Shown here piece after piece: positions 8,100 to 15,671 of a stretch of 64,000 nucleotides of DNA. Source of the DNA: Myxococcus stipitatus DSM 14675. Lineage in GTDB: Bacteria; Myxococcota; Myxococcia; Myxococcales; Myxococcaceae. Position 1 is the first letter of the stretch, and each line of letters starts with the position of its first letter. The stretch is taken from contig NC_020126.1 of the NCBI RefSeq assembly GCF_000331735.1, positions 3,534,001-3,598,000 of the forward strand, given 5' to 3'. The notes beneath the pieces were generated by a model, which saw only the letters and a program-made list of their open reading frames with translations, had not been told where the DNA came from and did not search any database. The position numbers were made by a program, and so were the translations under genes.

Positions 8100-9038
8100 T
8101 TGCCCGCCGCGACCTCTGTTTGGGTGTTCATCTGGGGAGTGATGCTGTCGCTGGGGGCGAAGGCCTCCGGGCTCGAGCCTTCAGGCTCCCTGGCTCCGGT
8201 TCGCCGAATCGAGTTCAGCGCGGATGCTCGCGCGCCGCTTCCGGAGGTCCACATCACTCCGGGCCGCTCCACGACGTTCTTCTTCGACGCGCGGATCCGC
8301 CCGGATGAGGTGGTCCTGGAGGGCCGCGAGCGGTTCGAGCGGCTGGGGCTCGCCGAGGACCACGTGGCGCTCATCCCCTCGAGCCTGTTCCGGGAAGGGG
8401 AGCGGCTGCTCCTGGAGTTGCGCTTCCGCGATGGCGCGGCGCCCGAACGCGCGGCGTTCATGCTGGTGGTGGACGCCGCGCGCGGCGAGCCGCAGGTCGA
8501 GGTCTTTCGCTCGGTGCGCCCGGTGGAGTCCTACCGCCAGGAGGTCCAGGAACTGAAGGAGCGTCTGGCGCGGCTCCAGGCGGAGCTGACGCATCCTCGC
8601 TCCGAAGGGCCCTCTTCCTGGCACATCGAGGCCGCCGTGGCGGAGATGGAGGGCAGTGACTCCATGCGGTTCTACGTGCTCTCTCGCAGCCAGACGGTGG
8701 TGCATCCGGACCTCTCGGTGGCACAGGTCGCACACGCCCAGGCCAAGGGGCTGTGGACGGCGCTGCGCCTGGATGTCCGAGCGCGGAAGGGAAGCGAGAC
8801 GTGGAACGCGGTGGGGGCCTCGCTGACGGACGAAGAGGGGCGTGTCCTCGAGGTGCCGGCGCCCTGGCAGTCGACGCCGCTGATAGGCGGGGGGGCCGCG
8901 ATGCTGGTCATCATGGTGTCAGGCGCCGTCCCGTTGGACGCGCGGCGGTACGTCCTCAAGCTGTGGGACGCGGCGGGGCGGACGGCCACGGTCGAGGGGC
9001 TTACGTTCAAGCCCTCCGCGGAGCAGGAGAGGCCTTGA
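8100..9038 (+). CDS. DUF2381 (TIGR02268-type) secreted protein
   Basis: 312 residues. The start is TTG at 8100-8102, supported by AGGAAGG at 8087-8093 six bases upstream; an ATG fourteen codons in would cut the signal peptide. The N terminus is a signal peptide (VWVFIWGVMLSLGAKASG), then a beta-rich region (VHITPGRSTTFFFDARI), a coiled-coil helix (SYRQEVQELKERLARLQAEL) and a second beta domain ending EGLTFKPS. DUF2381 is a myxobacterial paralogous family often found next to Ser/Thr kinases. Three bases from the kinase stop, it probably forms a sensor pair with the kinase tail. Confidence 0.88.
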   Translation: MPAATSVWVFIWGVMLSLGAKASGLEPSGSLAPVRRIEFSADARAPLPEVHITPGRSTTFFFDARIRPDEVVLEGRERFERLGLAEDHVALIPSSLFREGERLLLELRFRDGAAPERAAFMLVVDAARGEPQVEVFRSVRPVESYRQEVQELKERLARLQAELTHPRSEGPSSWHIEAAVAEMEGSDSMRFYVLSRSQTVVHPDLSVAQVAHAQAKGLWTALRLDVRARKGSETWNAVGASLTDEEGRVLEVPAPWQSTPLIGGGAAMLVIMVSGAVPLDARRYVLKLWDAAGRTATVEGLTFKPSAEQERP

Positions 9039-9062
9039 GCCTCGCGGCCCTCCGTGTAGGGT
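9035..9062 (+). promoter_or_regulatory. Possible promoter placing the methyltransferase start near +6
   Basis: TTGAGC (9035-9040), 16-base spacer, TAGGGT (9057-9062). The ATG at 9075 lies 12 bases past the -10 element and has no Shine-Dalgarno sequence, so the transcript would be nearly leaderless. Confidence 0.35.
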
Positions 9063-9074
9063 GGCGGCCGGACG

Positions 9075-9857
9075 ATGACCTCCGCCCCCTCTCCCGACGC
9101 CCTCCGCTGCATCCGCGCCGACTCCCGTGAGCCGCAGGGCTACCGCGCCGCCCTGGGCGAGCGCCGCGCCTCGCTGCTCCTGACGGACCCGCCCTATTGC
9201 CTGCTCACCCGGCGGCGCAAGGGCGGGGACCTGAGAGATCCGCGCGCCCACAAGAAGATCGACCAGAACCCCATCGTCCGCTTCGAGACGGTGCGCGACT
9301 ACCGCGTCTTCTCCGAGGCGTGGATGTCGCGCGCGCTGGCGCACCTGACGCCCGACGCGCCCCTCATCATCTGGACGAACCTCCTGGGCAAGGAGCCCAT
9401 CATCAGCGCGGCGAAGGGGCTGGGCTACACGCACCTGCGCGGCGAGTTCACCTGGGGCAAGCGCACCACCGACAAGAACGCGAACGAGCAGACGTTGCGC
9501 GTCTACGAGGTCGCCCTCGTCATCGCCCGCACGCCCGAGCCCGTGTTGTCACCCGGAGACCTGCCCACGGTGTGGGCCGTCGTCGGGGGCTATGACGACG
9601 ATGGCGAGGCCACGCGCTGGGGCGGCCATCCGCACCACAAGCCCTTCTCCGTCGTGGAGCCCCTGGTGCGCACGTACAGCCGCCCTGGCGAGACGGTGCT
9701 GGACCCGTTCGCGGGAAGCGGCTCGCTGCCCTCGGCCGCGCTGCGCCTGGGCCGCCATCCCGCGTGTCTGGAGATAGAGCCCGAGTGGGCGGAGCGCGTC
9801 ACGCACCGCCTGCGCGAGACGGCCGCCGCGCTCGCTCAGCCCCCGAGCGCCCGGTAG
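9075..9857 (+). CDS. Orphan DNA amino-methyltransferase (N6-adenine or N4-cytosine)
   Basis: 260 residues. The catalytic motif IV TDPPY is at 37-41 and the S-adenosylmethionine motif DPFAGSGS is near 217-224. This order (IV before I) is that of beta-class amino-methyltransferases. Between them is a target-recognition-like region with TWGKRTTDKNANEQT. No restriction endonuclease gene is next to it, so it is probably solitary and regulatory or protective. Its 3' end overlaps the tail of the convergent dioxygenase-like gene by 22 bases. The recognition site cannot be read from the sequence. Confidence 0.85.
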   Translation: MTSAPSPDALRCIRADSREPQGYRAALGERRASLLLTDPPYCLLTRRRKGGDLRDPRAHKKIDQNPIVRFETVRDYRVFSEAWMSRALAHLTPDAPLIIWTNLLGKEPIISAAKGLGYTHLRGEFTWGKRTTDKNANEQTLRVYEVALVIARTPEPVLSPGDLPTVWAVVGGYDDDGEATRWGGHPHHKPFSVVEPLVRTYSRPGETVLDPFAGSGSLPSAALRLGRHPACLEIEPEWAERVTHRLRETAAALAQPPSAR

Positions 9858-10474
9858 ATTCGCGTCTCCGACCAGCGCGGCACGTCGGTGGGCCGCTGCG
9901 TCCACCAGTTCATGATGAGGGTGCGCCGCAGCCGCGAGCGCCCCGGCAGCTTCCTGTCGGGAACCTGGTTGCGCGCGTCGAGCACGCCATGGGTGAGCGA
10001 GCCCTCGAACACCACGAGCCGGTTGGGGCGTGGTGTCACCAGGTCCGCGGTGTCCAGGCGTGAAGGCGCGAGCGACGGGTTGCCCTCGTCGGGCAGCTCC
10101 CGCGTCACCACGAAGGCCCCGCCGCGCACGCGGTTGAGGAACAGCACGGAGCCGATGCGCGGGTGCACGAGCTTCCCGGTGCGCCGCGCGAGCTTCTCAT
10201 CGCGGTCCTGGTGGAAGTCCACGCGCACGTCCGTCGGGTACATGCGCGACAGCCACCACTCCACGCCCGCGATGCGGCGCTTGCCGGCGATGGCGGGGCG
10301 CAGCGTGGTGATGATGTCCTCCACCACGTTGGCCGGCGGGCCGAAGTCGTACCAGAACGTCGTCTGGTAGGTGTCCTTCAGCCGCTCCCGGCCCAGGACC
10401 CCCAGTCGCCGCAGCAGGCGGCGGAAGAGGGGAGGGGGCACGGCGCCTTCGGTGAGCTGGACCAGGGTTTCCAC
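9836..10474 (-). CDS. 2-oxoglutarate/Fe(II) dioxygenase-like protein
   Basis: 212 residues. The iron-binding triad is visible as HQD (His88, Asp90) and His162 in GSLTHGV, with an Arg in RRTLIMNWW about 23 residues later to bind 2-oxoglutarate. Flanking strands (VEWWLSRMYP, GSVLFLNRVRGGAFVV) fit the jelly-roll fold of prolyl-4-hydroxylase-like enzymes. Substrate unknown. It converges on, and overlaps by 22 bases, the DNA methyltransferase gene. A nucleic-acid role is possible but rests only on that neighbour. Confidence 0.75.
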   Translation of the reverse strand: METLVQLTEGAVPPPLFRRLLRRLGVLGRERLKDTYQTTFWYDFGPPANVVEDIITTLRPAIAGKRRIAGVEWWLSRMYPTDVRVDFHQDRDEKLARRTGKLVHPRIGSVLFLNRVRGGAFVVTRELPDEGNPSLAPSRLDTADLVTPRPNRLVVFEGSLTHGVLDARNQVPDRKLPGRSRLRRTLIMNWWTQRPTDVPRWSETRIYRALGG

Positions 10475-10578
10475 GCGGGCCCCAGCTTTGTCTCATGCGA
10501 AGGGTGGGCGCCACCCTCCTTTGCAAGTAGGCTGCGCGCCCCATTGCCCTCCCGCCGGGAGGATGCGGAGACCGCTCG

Positions 10579-11859
10579 ATGAAGGCGCACCACAAGATGC
10601 TCATCGGCATCCTCACCGGCACGGTGGCGGGACTCACCGCCAATGCCCTGGCAGGCAAGTCCGCGTGGCTGGATTGGACCGTGTCCAACGTGGCCTCGCC
10701 GGTGGGACAGATCTTCATCCGCCTCCTGCTCATGCTCGTGGTGCCGCTGCTCTTCGCGGCGCTCGTCATGGGCGTGGCGGACCTGGACCTGAAGCAGGTG
10801 GGACGGCTGGGGGCTCGCACCCTCGGGTACACCATCGTCTTCTCCACCATCTCCGTGCTGCTGGGCCTGGTGCTGGTGAACATCATCCAGCCGGGCGCGA
10901 ACCTGAGCGACGAGGCCCGCGCGCTGGCCCAGCAAGGCACCCAGGTGAAGGCCGCGCCTCCGCCCTCGGAGACGTCCTTCGGCGCGGTGCTCATGTCCAT
11001 GGTGCCCACCAACCCGATGAAGGCCGCGGCCGACGGGGACATGATTGGCATCATCGTCTTCTCGCTCATCTTCGGCCTGGGCGTGGCGCTCACCCCCACG
11101 GACTCCGCGAAGCACCTGCGCGACACCATCCAGGGCCTCTACGACGTGATGATGAAGCTCATCGACGGCGTGCTGAAGCTCGCGCCGTACGGGGTCGCGG
11201 CGCTCCTGTTCGCGATGACGGCGAAGCTGGGGCTGAGCATCCTGGGGCAACTCGCCGCCTACGTGGGCACGGTGCTCCTGGCGCTGGGCCTGCACATGTT
11301 CGTCGTCTACTCGCTGTCGGTGCGTTTCCTGGGCGGGCGCAACCCCATCGCGTTCTTCCGGGACTGCCGGCTGGCCATCGTCACGGCGTTCTCCACGTCC
11401 TCCTCCAGCGCCACGCTGCCTACCGCGCTCAAGGTCGCCGAGGAGAACCTGAAGCTGCCGCCCAACGTGTCGCGGTTCGTGCTCACCGCGGGCTCCGCCA
11501 TGAACCAGAACGGCACCGCGCTCTTCGAGGGCGTCACGGTGCTCTTCCTCGCCCAGGTGTACGAGGTGCCGCTGAGCCTCCAGCAGCAGGCGCTCATCAT
11601 GTTCATCTGCATCCTGGCGGGCATCGGCACCGCCGGCGTGCCCGCGGGCTCCATCCCCGTCATCGCGATGATCCTGGGCATGTTCAAGATTCCGGTGGAG
11701 GGCCTGGGCCTCATCCTGGGCGTGGACCGCTTCCTGGACATGTGCCGCACCACGCTCAACGTCACCGGAGACCTGGCCGCGGCCGTGTACGTGGCGCGAG
11801 GGGAGCCGAACGCCCAGGCGGATGCCGGGCAGCCCGCGGGCTCGCCTCACTCCTCCTGA
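10579..11859 (+). CDS. Dicarboxylate/amino acid:cation symporter (GltP/DctA family)
   Basis: 426 residues, the usual length for the DAACS family, with eight membrane helices and two re-entrant loops expected. Signature segments are the serine-rich hairpin FSTSSSSATLPTAL and the substrate/sodium site SAMNQNGTALFEG (NMDGT-like), followed by AGIGTAGVPAGS. It takes up C4-dicarboxylates or acidic amino acids with protons or sodium across the inner membrane. A GGAG-like site precedes the ATG. It appears monocistronic and I cannot separate glutamate from dicarboxylate specificity. Confidence 0.93.
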   Translation: MKAHHKMLIGILTGTVAGLTANALAGKSAWLDWTVSNVASPVGQIFIRLLLMLVVPLLFAALVMGVADLDLKQVGRLGARTLGYTIVFSTISVLLGLVLVNIIQPGANLSDEARALAQQGTQVKAAPPPSETSFGAVLMSMVPTNPMKAAADGDMIGIIVFSLIFGLGVALTPTDSAKHLRDTIQGLYDVMMKLIDGVLKLAPYGVAALLFAMTAKLGLSILGQLAAYVGTVLLALGLHMFVVYSLSVRFLGGRNPIAFFRDCRLAIVTAFSTSSSSATLPTALKVAEENLKLPPNVSRFVLTAGSAMNQNGTALFEGVTVLFLAQVYEVPLSLQQQALIMFICILAGIGTAGVPAGSIPVIAMILGMFKIPVEGLGLILGVDRFLDMCRTTLNVTGDLAAAVYVARGEPNAQADAGQPAGSPHSS

Positions 11860-11922
11860 CGCCACTCCCGGCCCATCCTTTCCCCCGAAGTCGTTCCACC
11901 GCCGCACCGCCAAGGAGCCCGC

Positions 11923-12408
11923 ATGAGGGTCGCCAAGGATTCGATTGTCTCGCTGGAGTACCGGCTGCACCTGGGAGATGGACAGGTCATCGACCAGAGT
12001 GAGCCCGGCCAGCCGCTCGCCTATCTGCACGGGCACCGTCAAATCGTCCCGGGCCTGGAGGGGGCGCTGGAGGGCCTCGCGCAGGGCGACAGCAAGCAGG
12101 TGGTGGTGCAGCCCGGGCAGGGCTATGGCGAACATGACCCGGAGGGCGTGCGGGTCGTCCCGCGCGCCATGTTGCCCCCGGGCTTCAATCCCCAGCCCGG
12201 CCAGACGCTGATGGCCCAGACGGACCAGGGCGACATTCCCCTGCGCATCCAGGAAGTGCGGGGCGATGAGGTGGTGGTGGACCTCAACCACCCGCTCGCG
12301 GGCAAGACGCTGCACTTCGACGTCACCGTGAAGGACGTCCGCGCCGCCACTCCCGAGGAACTCTCCCACGGCCACGTTCACGGGCCGGGTGGGCATCAGC
12401 ACGGCTGA
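11923..12408 (+). CDS. slyD: FKBP-type peptidyl-prolyl isomerase, SlyD-like
   Basis: 161 residues. The FKBP half begins SLEYRLHLGDGQVIDQ and includes PLAYLHGHRQIVPGLEGALEG; the insert-in-flap chaperone domain follows (GQGYGEHDPEGV to about residue 115); and FKBP resumes to DVTVKDVRAATPEEL. The C-terminal tail HGHVHGPGGHQHG is a short metal-binding His segment like that of SlyD. It is a cytoplasmic folding factor with prolyl isomerase and chaperone activity, possibly handling nickel. AAGGAG lies just before the ATG, and a strong hairpin terminator follows at 12440. Confidence 0.9.
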   Translation: MRVAKDSIVSLEYRLHLGDGQVIDQSEPGQPLAYLHGHRQIVPGLEGALEGLAQGDSKQVVVQPGQGYGEHDPEGVRVVPRAMLPPGFNPQPGQTLMAQTDQGDIPLRIQEVRGDEVVVDLNHPLAGKTLHFDVTVKDVRAATPEELSHGHVHGPGGHQHG

Positions 12409-12439
12409 TGCCTGGGTGTGACGCCCCGCGGCGTGCGTG

Positions 12440-12469
12440 AAGGGACGAGGTGGAGGCGCCTCGTCCCTT
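12440..12469 (+). terminator. Hairpin terminator after slyD
   Basis: Perfect 11-bp stem (12440-12450 with 12459-12469, AAGGGACGAGG and its complement), 8-base loop, then TGCTTGC. It lies 32 bases past the stop codon. Confidence 0.75.
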
Positions 12470-12532
12470 TGCTTGCTGGATGGAGTCAAAGCTTCGTTGG
12501 ATGGGGGGACGTGCACTATCTTTTCGCCCCCC

Positions 12533-14437
12533 ATGAGCCAGTCCTCTCCTCCCTCGACGCCAAGACCCAGCGCGGCCCACGGCGGCCCGCCCCCTGACGC
12601 CCACTCCCAAGCGCCCGGGGTTTCGGCGGAGACGGACCCGGAGCGGTACTGGCTCCAGAACGTGTATCAGGGAGGCTCGCGGCAGCTCACCGTGCGCGCT
12701 GTCATCGCCGGCATGTTGATTGGCGCGGTGATGTGCCTGTCCAACCTGTACGTCATCCTCAAGACGGGCTGGAGCCTGGGCGTCACCATCACCGCGTGCA
12801 TCCTCGCCTTCGCGGTGTTCGGCACGCTGCGCTCGCTGCGTGTCTTGAAGAACGACTTCACGGCGCTGGAGAACAACGCCATGGGCTCGGTGGCGTCCGC
12901 CGCCGGCTACATGACGGGTGGTGGCAACATGGCCGCCGTCCCCGCGCTGCTCATGCTCACCGGCGCGCTGCCTCCGTCGGGCTGGCTGGTGGTGTGGTTC
13001 GCCGTCATCTCCGCGCTGGGTGTCTTCGCGGCCATCCCCATCAAGCGCCAGCTCATCAACATCGAGGCGCTCCCGTTCCCCACCGGCACGGCCACCGCGG
13101 AGACCATCCGCGCGCTGCACGGCCACGGTGAGGTGGCGCGCCGCAAGTCGCGGCTGTTGACGGGCGCGGGTGTCATCGGCGCGTTCCTGGTGGTGCTGCG
13201 CGACGCGCGCTTCACGTGGCTGACCAACATCCCGGACAAGGTGAGCCTGCCCTTCTCGATGCTGGGCAAGAAGGCCTCCGCGTGGACGCTGTCGCTCGAC
13301 TTCAGCCTGCTGATGGTGGGCGCCGGCGCGCTGGTGAGCTTCAAGACGGGCTGGTCCATGCTGCTGGGCGCGGTGCTCGCGTATGGCTTCCTGGCGCCGG
13401 CCATGGTGGCGCAGGGCGAAATCGCCGAGGTGACGTACAAGGCCATCAACTCGTGGATGGTGTGGACGGGCTCGGCGCTGCTGGTGTCGTCCGGCCTCCT
13501 GTCCTTCGCCTTCCAGTGGCGCAGCGTGGCGCGCTCCTTCAAGGCGCTCTCGGGGCTGTTCGGCGGCAAGCGCTCCGGTGAGGAGGAGAAGGACCCGCTG
13601 GCGGGCATCGAGTGTCCCCCGTCCTGGTTCCCCCTGGGCTTCGCGGTGCTGGGCCCCGTGGCGGTGTTCCTGATGGCCCACCTGTTCCAGATTCCGTGGT
13701 GGGCGGGCGTGCTGGCGCTGCCGCTGGCGGTGGTGATGGGCGTCATCGCCAGCCGCGTCACGGGCGAGACGGACACCACGCCCACCAAGGCGCTGGGCCC
13801 CGTCACGCAGCTCATCTTCGGAGGCCTGGCGCCGGGCAACATCCCCGCCAACGTGATGAGCGCCAACGCCACGGGCGGCGTGGGGTTGCACGCGGCGGAC
13901 CTGCTGACGGACCTGAAGTCCGGCTGGTTGTTGGGTGCCAACCCGCGTCAGCAGTTCATCGCGCAGTTGTTCGGCGTGGTGGCGGGCGCGGCGGTGGTGG
14001 TGCCGGTGTTCAACATCCTGATTCCCACGCCGGACGTGCTGGGCTCGGTGGACTTCCCCGCGCCGGCGACGATGGTGTGGGCGGGCGTGTCCAAACTGCT
14101 GGCCACCGGCGTGGCCGCGATGCCCGTCTCCGCCCGCTGGGGCGCGACGTGCGGCGCGACGCTGGGCATCACCCTGGTGCTGCTGGAGCGGTGGGCGCCG
14201 TCGAAGCTGAAGGCCTTCATTCCTTCCGCGGCGGGCTTCGGGCTGGCCATCGTCATCCCCGCGTCCAGCTCCATCGCCTTCTTCATCGGCGCGGGCATCG
14301 CGGAGTTCCTGCGGCGCAAGAAGCCCGTGCTCGCGGAGGCGACGGTGCTGCCGGTCTCGTCGGGCTTCATCGCCGGCGAGAGCTTGTTGGGCATCGGAAT
14401 CGCCATGCTGAAGGCGTTCGGGATGATGCCCAAGTAG
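12533..14437 (+). CDS. OPT-family oligopeptide transporter
   Basis: 634 residues from the ATG at 12533; the longer frame upstream is non-coding. A Pro/Ser-rich cytoplasmic start is followed by about 14-16 membrane helices with OPT family segments: ERYWLQNVYQGGSRQLTVRA, NLYVILKTGWSLGV, ENNAMGSVASAAGYMTGG and FIAGESLLGIG near the end. OPT proteins import peptides or metal chelates with protons. There is no Shine-Dalgarno sequence before the ATG, and TATCTT at 12517-12522 suggests a nearly leaderless transcript. M. xanthus EspB is an OPT protein that affects development, but identity is not established. Confidence 0.9.
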   Translation: MSQSSPPSTPRPSAAHGGPPPDAHSQAPGVSAETDPERYWLQNVYQGGSRQLTVRAVIAGMLIGAVMCLSNLYVILKTGWSLGVTITACILAFAVFGTLRSLRVLKNDFTALENNAMGSVASAAGYMTGGGNMAAVPALLMLTGALPPSGWLVVWFAVISALGVFAAIPIKRQLINIEALPFPTGTATAETIRALHGHGEVARRKSRLLTGAGVIGAFLVVLRDARFTWLTNIPDKVSLPFSMLGKKASAWTLSLDFSLLMVGAGALVSFKTGWSMLLGAVLAYGFLAPAMVAQGEIAEVTYKAINSWMVWTGSALLVSSGLLSFAFQWRSVARSFKALSGLFGGKRSGEEEKDPLAGIECPPSWFPLGFAVLGPVAVFLMAHLFQIPWWAGVLALPLAVVMGVIASRVTGETDTTPTKALGPVTQLIFGGLAPGNIPANVMSANATGGVGLHAADLLTDLKSGWLLGANPRQQFIAQLFGVVAGAAVVVPVFNILIPTPDVLGSVDFPAPATMVWAGVSKLLATGVAAMPVSARWGATCGATLGITLVLLERWAPSKLKAFIPSAAGFGLAIVIPASSSIAFFIGAGIAEFLRRKKPVLAEATVLPVSSGFIAGESLLGIGIAMLKAFGMMPK

Positions 14438-14441
14438 CACG

Positions 14442-14463
14442 CGAGGCCCGTCCGGGCGCCTCG
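14442..14463. terminator. Imperfect hairpin between convergent genes
   Basis: CGAGGC (14442-14447) pairs with GCCTCG (14458-14463) around a GC-rich loop, followed on the plus strand by GCGGTTTCTTC. It sits in the 35-base gap between the OPT gene and the convergent outer-membrane protein gene and may serve the former. Confidence 0.4.
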
Positions 14464-14472
14464 GCGGTTTCT

Positions 14473-15384
14473 TCAGTCCACCTTGGACGTGGAGAACGAG
14501 GCGCCCGCGATGAAGCGGAACGTGGGCGTGTCCATGCCCGCGCCCACGCCCGGGCCGCCCATCACGTAGAGGTCCAGCCAGGGCAGCGCGTGGCGGCGGA
14601 TGGCGATGAGCAGCTCCGCGCCCACCCGGCCATCACCCAGCGGAACACCCAGGAGCATGCTCAGCTCTCCGCGCGTCGTCTCACCCGCGCGAGACGTCAC
14701 CGTGGCGCCCAGCCGCAGCTCGTTGCCAATCATGTCCTGCTTCTCGGAGGACACCGGCGCCAGGTCCCGCTGTTCGCGCAGGAGCACGCCGACCTCGCCG
14801 CCCAGCTGCCACGTCTCCCCGAGGTAGCCCAGCTGGAGGCTGGGGTGGAGCGCGTACTTGTCCCGGGCGAGGAGGTCCTCGGTGCCCACGGGGAGGGCGC
14901 CGGAGACGTCGAGCGCCAGCTGGAAGCCCAGCTCCTGCCGCACCAGCGCCGCGCGAGCACCCACCCAGGGCGCGCCCAGGCCGCTTCCGTTGGGAGGCGC
15001 GAAGCCCATGAGCTCCTTGCCGCCCTGGCTGACGATGAAGGGGACCTCCACGTCCAGCTGCAGCCAGTCGAGCAAGCCGATGGCGGCCGTCACGTCCATC
15101 GTGAACTTGTTCTCCACCAGGCCCGTGCCGTCGGAGGGCTCCCAGCGCGTCTGGAACTTGAAGGGGAGCTGCTCGTAGTGGCCCTGGACGGACACGCGCA
15201 CCATGCCCGCGGGCAGCGTGCGCCCGGTGCCGACCACCAAGGAGCCAAGCGCCGCCGGGTCCAGCTCCAGCCGCTGCAGGTTGAAGCTCGGCAGCCTGGT
15301 GGCTTGCGCGGAGGCCGCGGTCGGCAGGGCCAGGGCAAGAGGAAACATCGCGGACAGCAACGCAAGCGCGGGCCGGAACGACAC
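14473..15384 (-). CDS. Outer-membrane beta-barrel-like protein
   Basis: 303 residues from GTG at 15382-15384, chosen because AAGGAG lies about six bases upstream and the signal peptide (SFRPALALLSAMFPLALALPTAASA) then starts correctly. The mature part opens ATRLPSFNLQRLELDPAALGSLVVGTGRTL, a start seen on large myxobacterial outer-membrane proteins, some of which continue into an OmpA domain. Alternating strands follow, as in a barrel, and the chain ends at FRFIAGASFSTSKVD. This protein has no OmpA peptidoglycan-binding domain. It diverges from the ADOP permease gene. Confidence 0.75.
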   Translation of the reverse strand: MSFRPALALLSAMFPLALALPTAASAQATRLPSFNLQRLELDPAALGSLVVGTGRTLPAGMVRVSVQGHYEQLPFKFQTRWEPSDGTGLVENKFTMDVTAAIGLLDWLQLDVEVPFIVSQGGKELMGFAPPNGSGLGAPWVGARAALVRQELGFQLALDVSGALPVGTEDLLARDKYALHPSLQLGYLGETWQLGGEVGVLLREQRDLAPVSSEKQDMIGNELRLGATVTSRAGETTRGELSMLLGVPLGDGRVGAELLIAIRRHALPWLDLYVMGGPGVGAGMDTPTFRFIAGASFSTSKVD

Positions 15385-15569
15385 GACGACTCCTTCAGCA
15401 AAACAGTCGGGATAAACGCGAACCTGTCGCATGAGGGCAATAGCCACGCAAGTGGCCCCACAACTCGCCCTCCCCAGGCAAGTATCGCCAAGGGATTCAA
15501 CGTCAGACTTGACGACGCATGTCTCCAGATTCTCCCTGGCTTGCGGTGCTGTCTCTTCCCGTCGCGGGT

Positions 15570-15603
15570 CCCATTCATGGGAAAGCGTCTCCATTCATGG
15601 GAA
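15570..15603. promoter_or_regulatory. Paired direct repeats, possible operator
   Basis: CCATTCATGGGAA occurs twice, starting at 15571 and 15591, 20 bases (two helical turns) apart. The core of each is close to a dyad (CCCAT-TC-ATGGG). The pair lies about 100 bases before the permease start and 190 before the divergent outer-membrane gene. Confidence 0.45.
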
Positions 15604-15671
15604 TCGCAACGAGGCTTGTAATCACAGGCAGGCACGGAGCGTAGAGCGCGAACCCCCTGATAGGAGTTTCC

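Noticed and set aside
10378-12534. 718-codon open frame on the minus strand
   Set aside because: Antisense to the symporter and slyD genes, which have clear families; the translation has no recognisable domain.
14473-15594. Longer start (at 15594) for the outer-membrane protein
   Set aside because: It would place 70 residues without conservation before the signal peptide; the GTG at 15384 has a good AAGGAG site.
13612-15621. 669-codon plus-strand frame spanning the OPT gene end and the outer-membrane gene
   Set aside because: It is out of frame with OPT and antisense to the outer-membrane gene, with shadow-frame composition.
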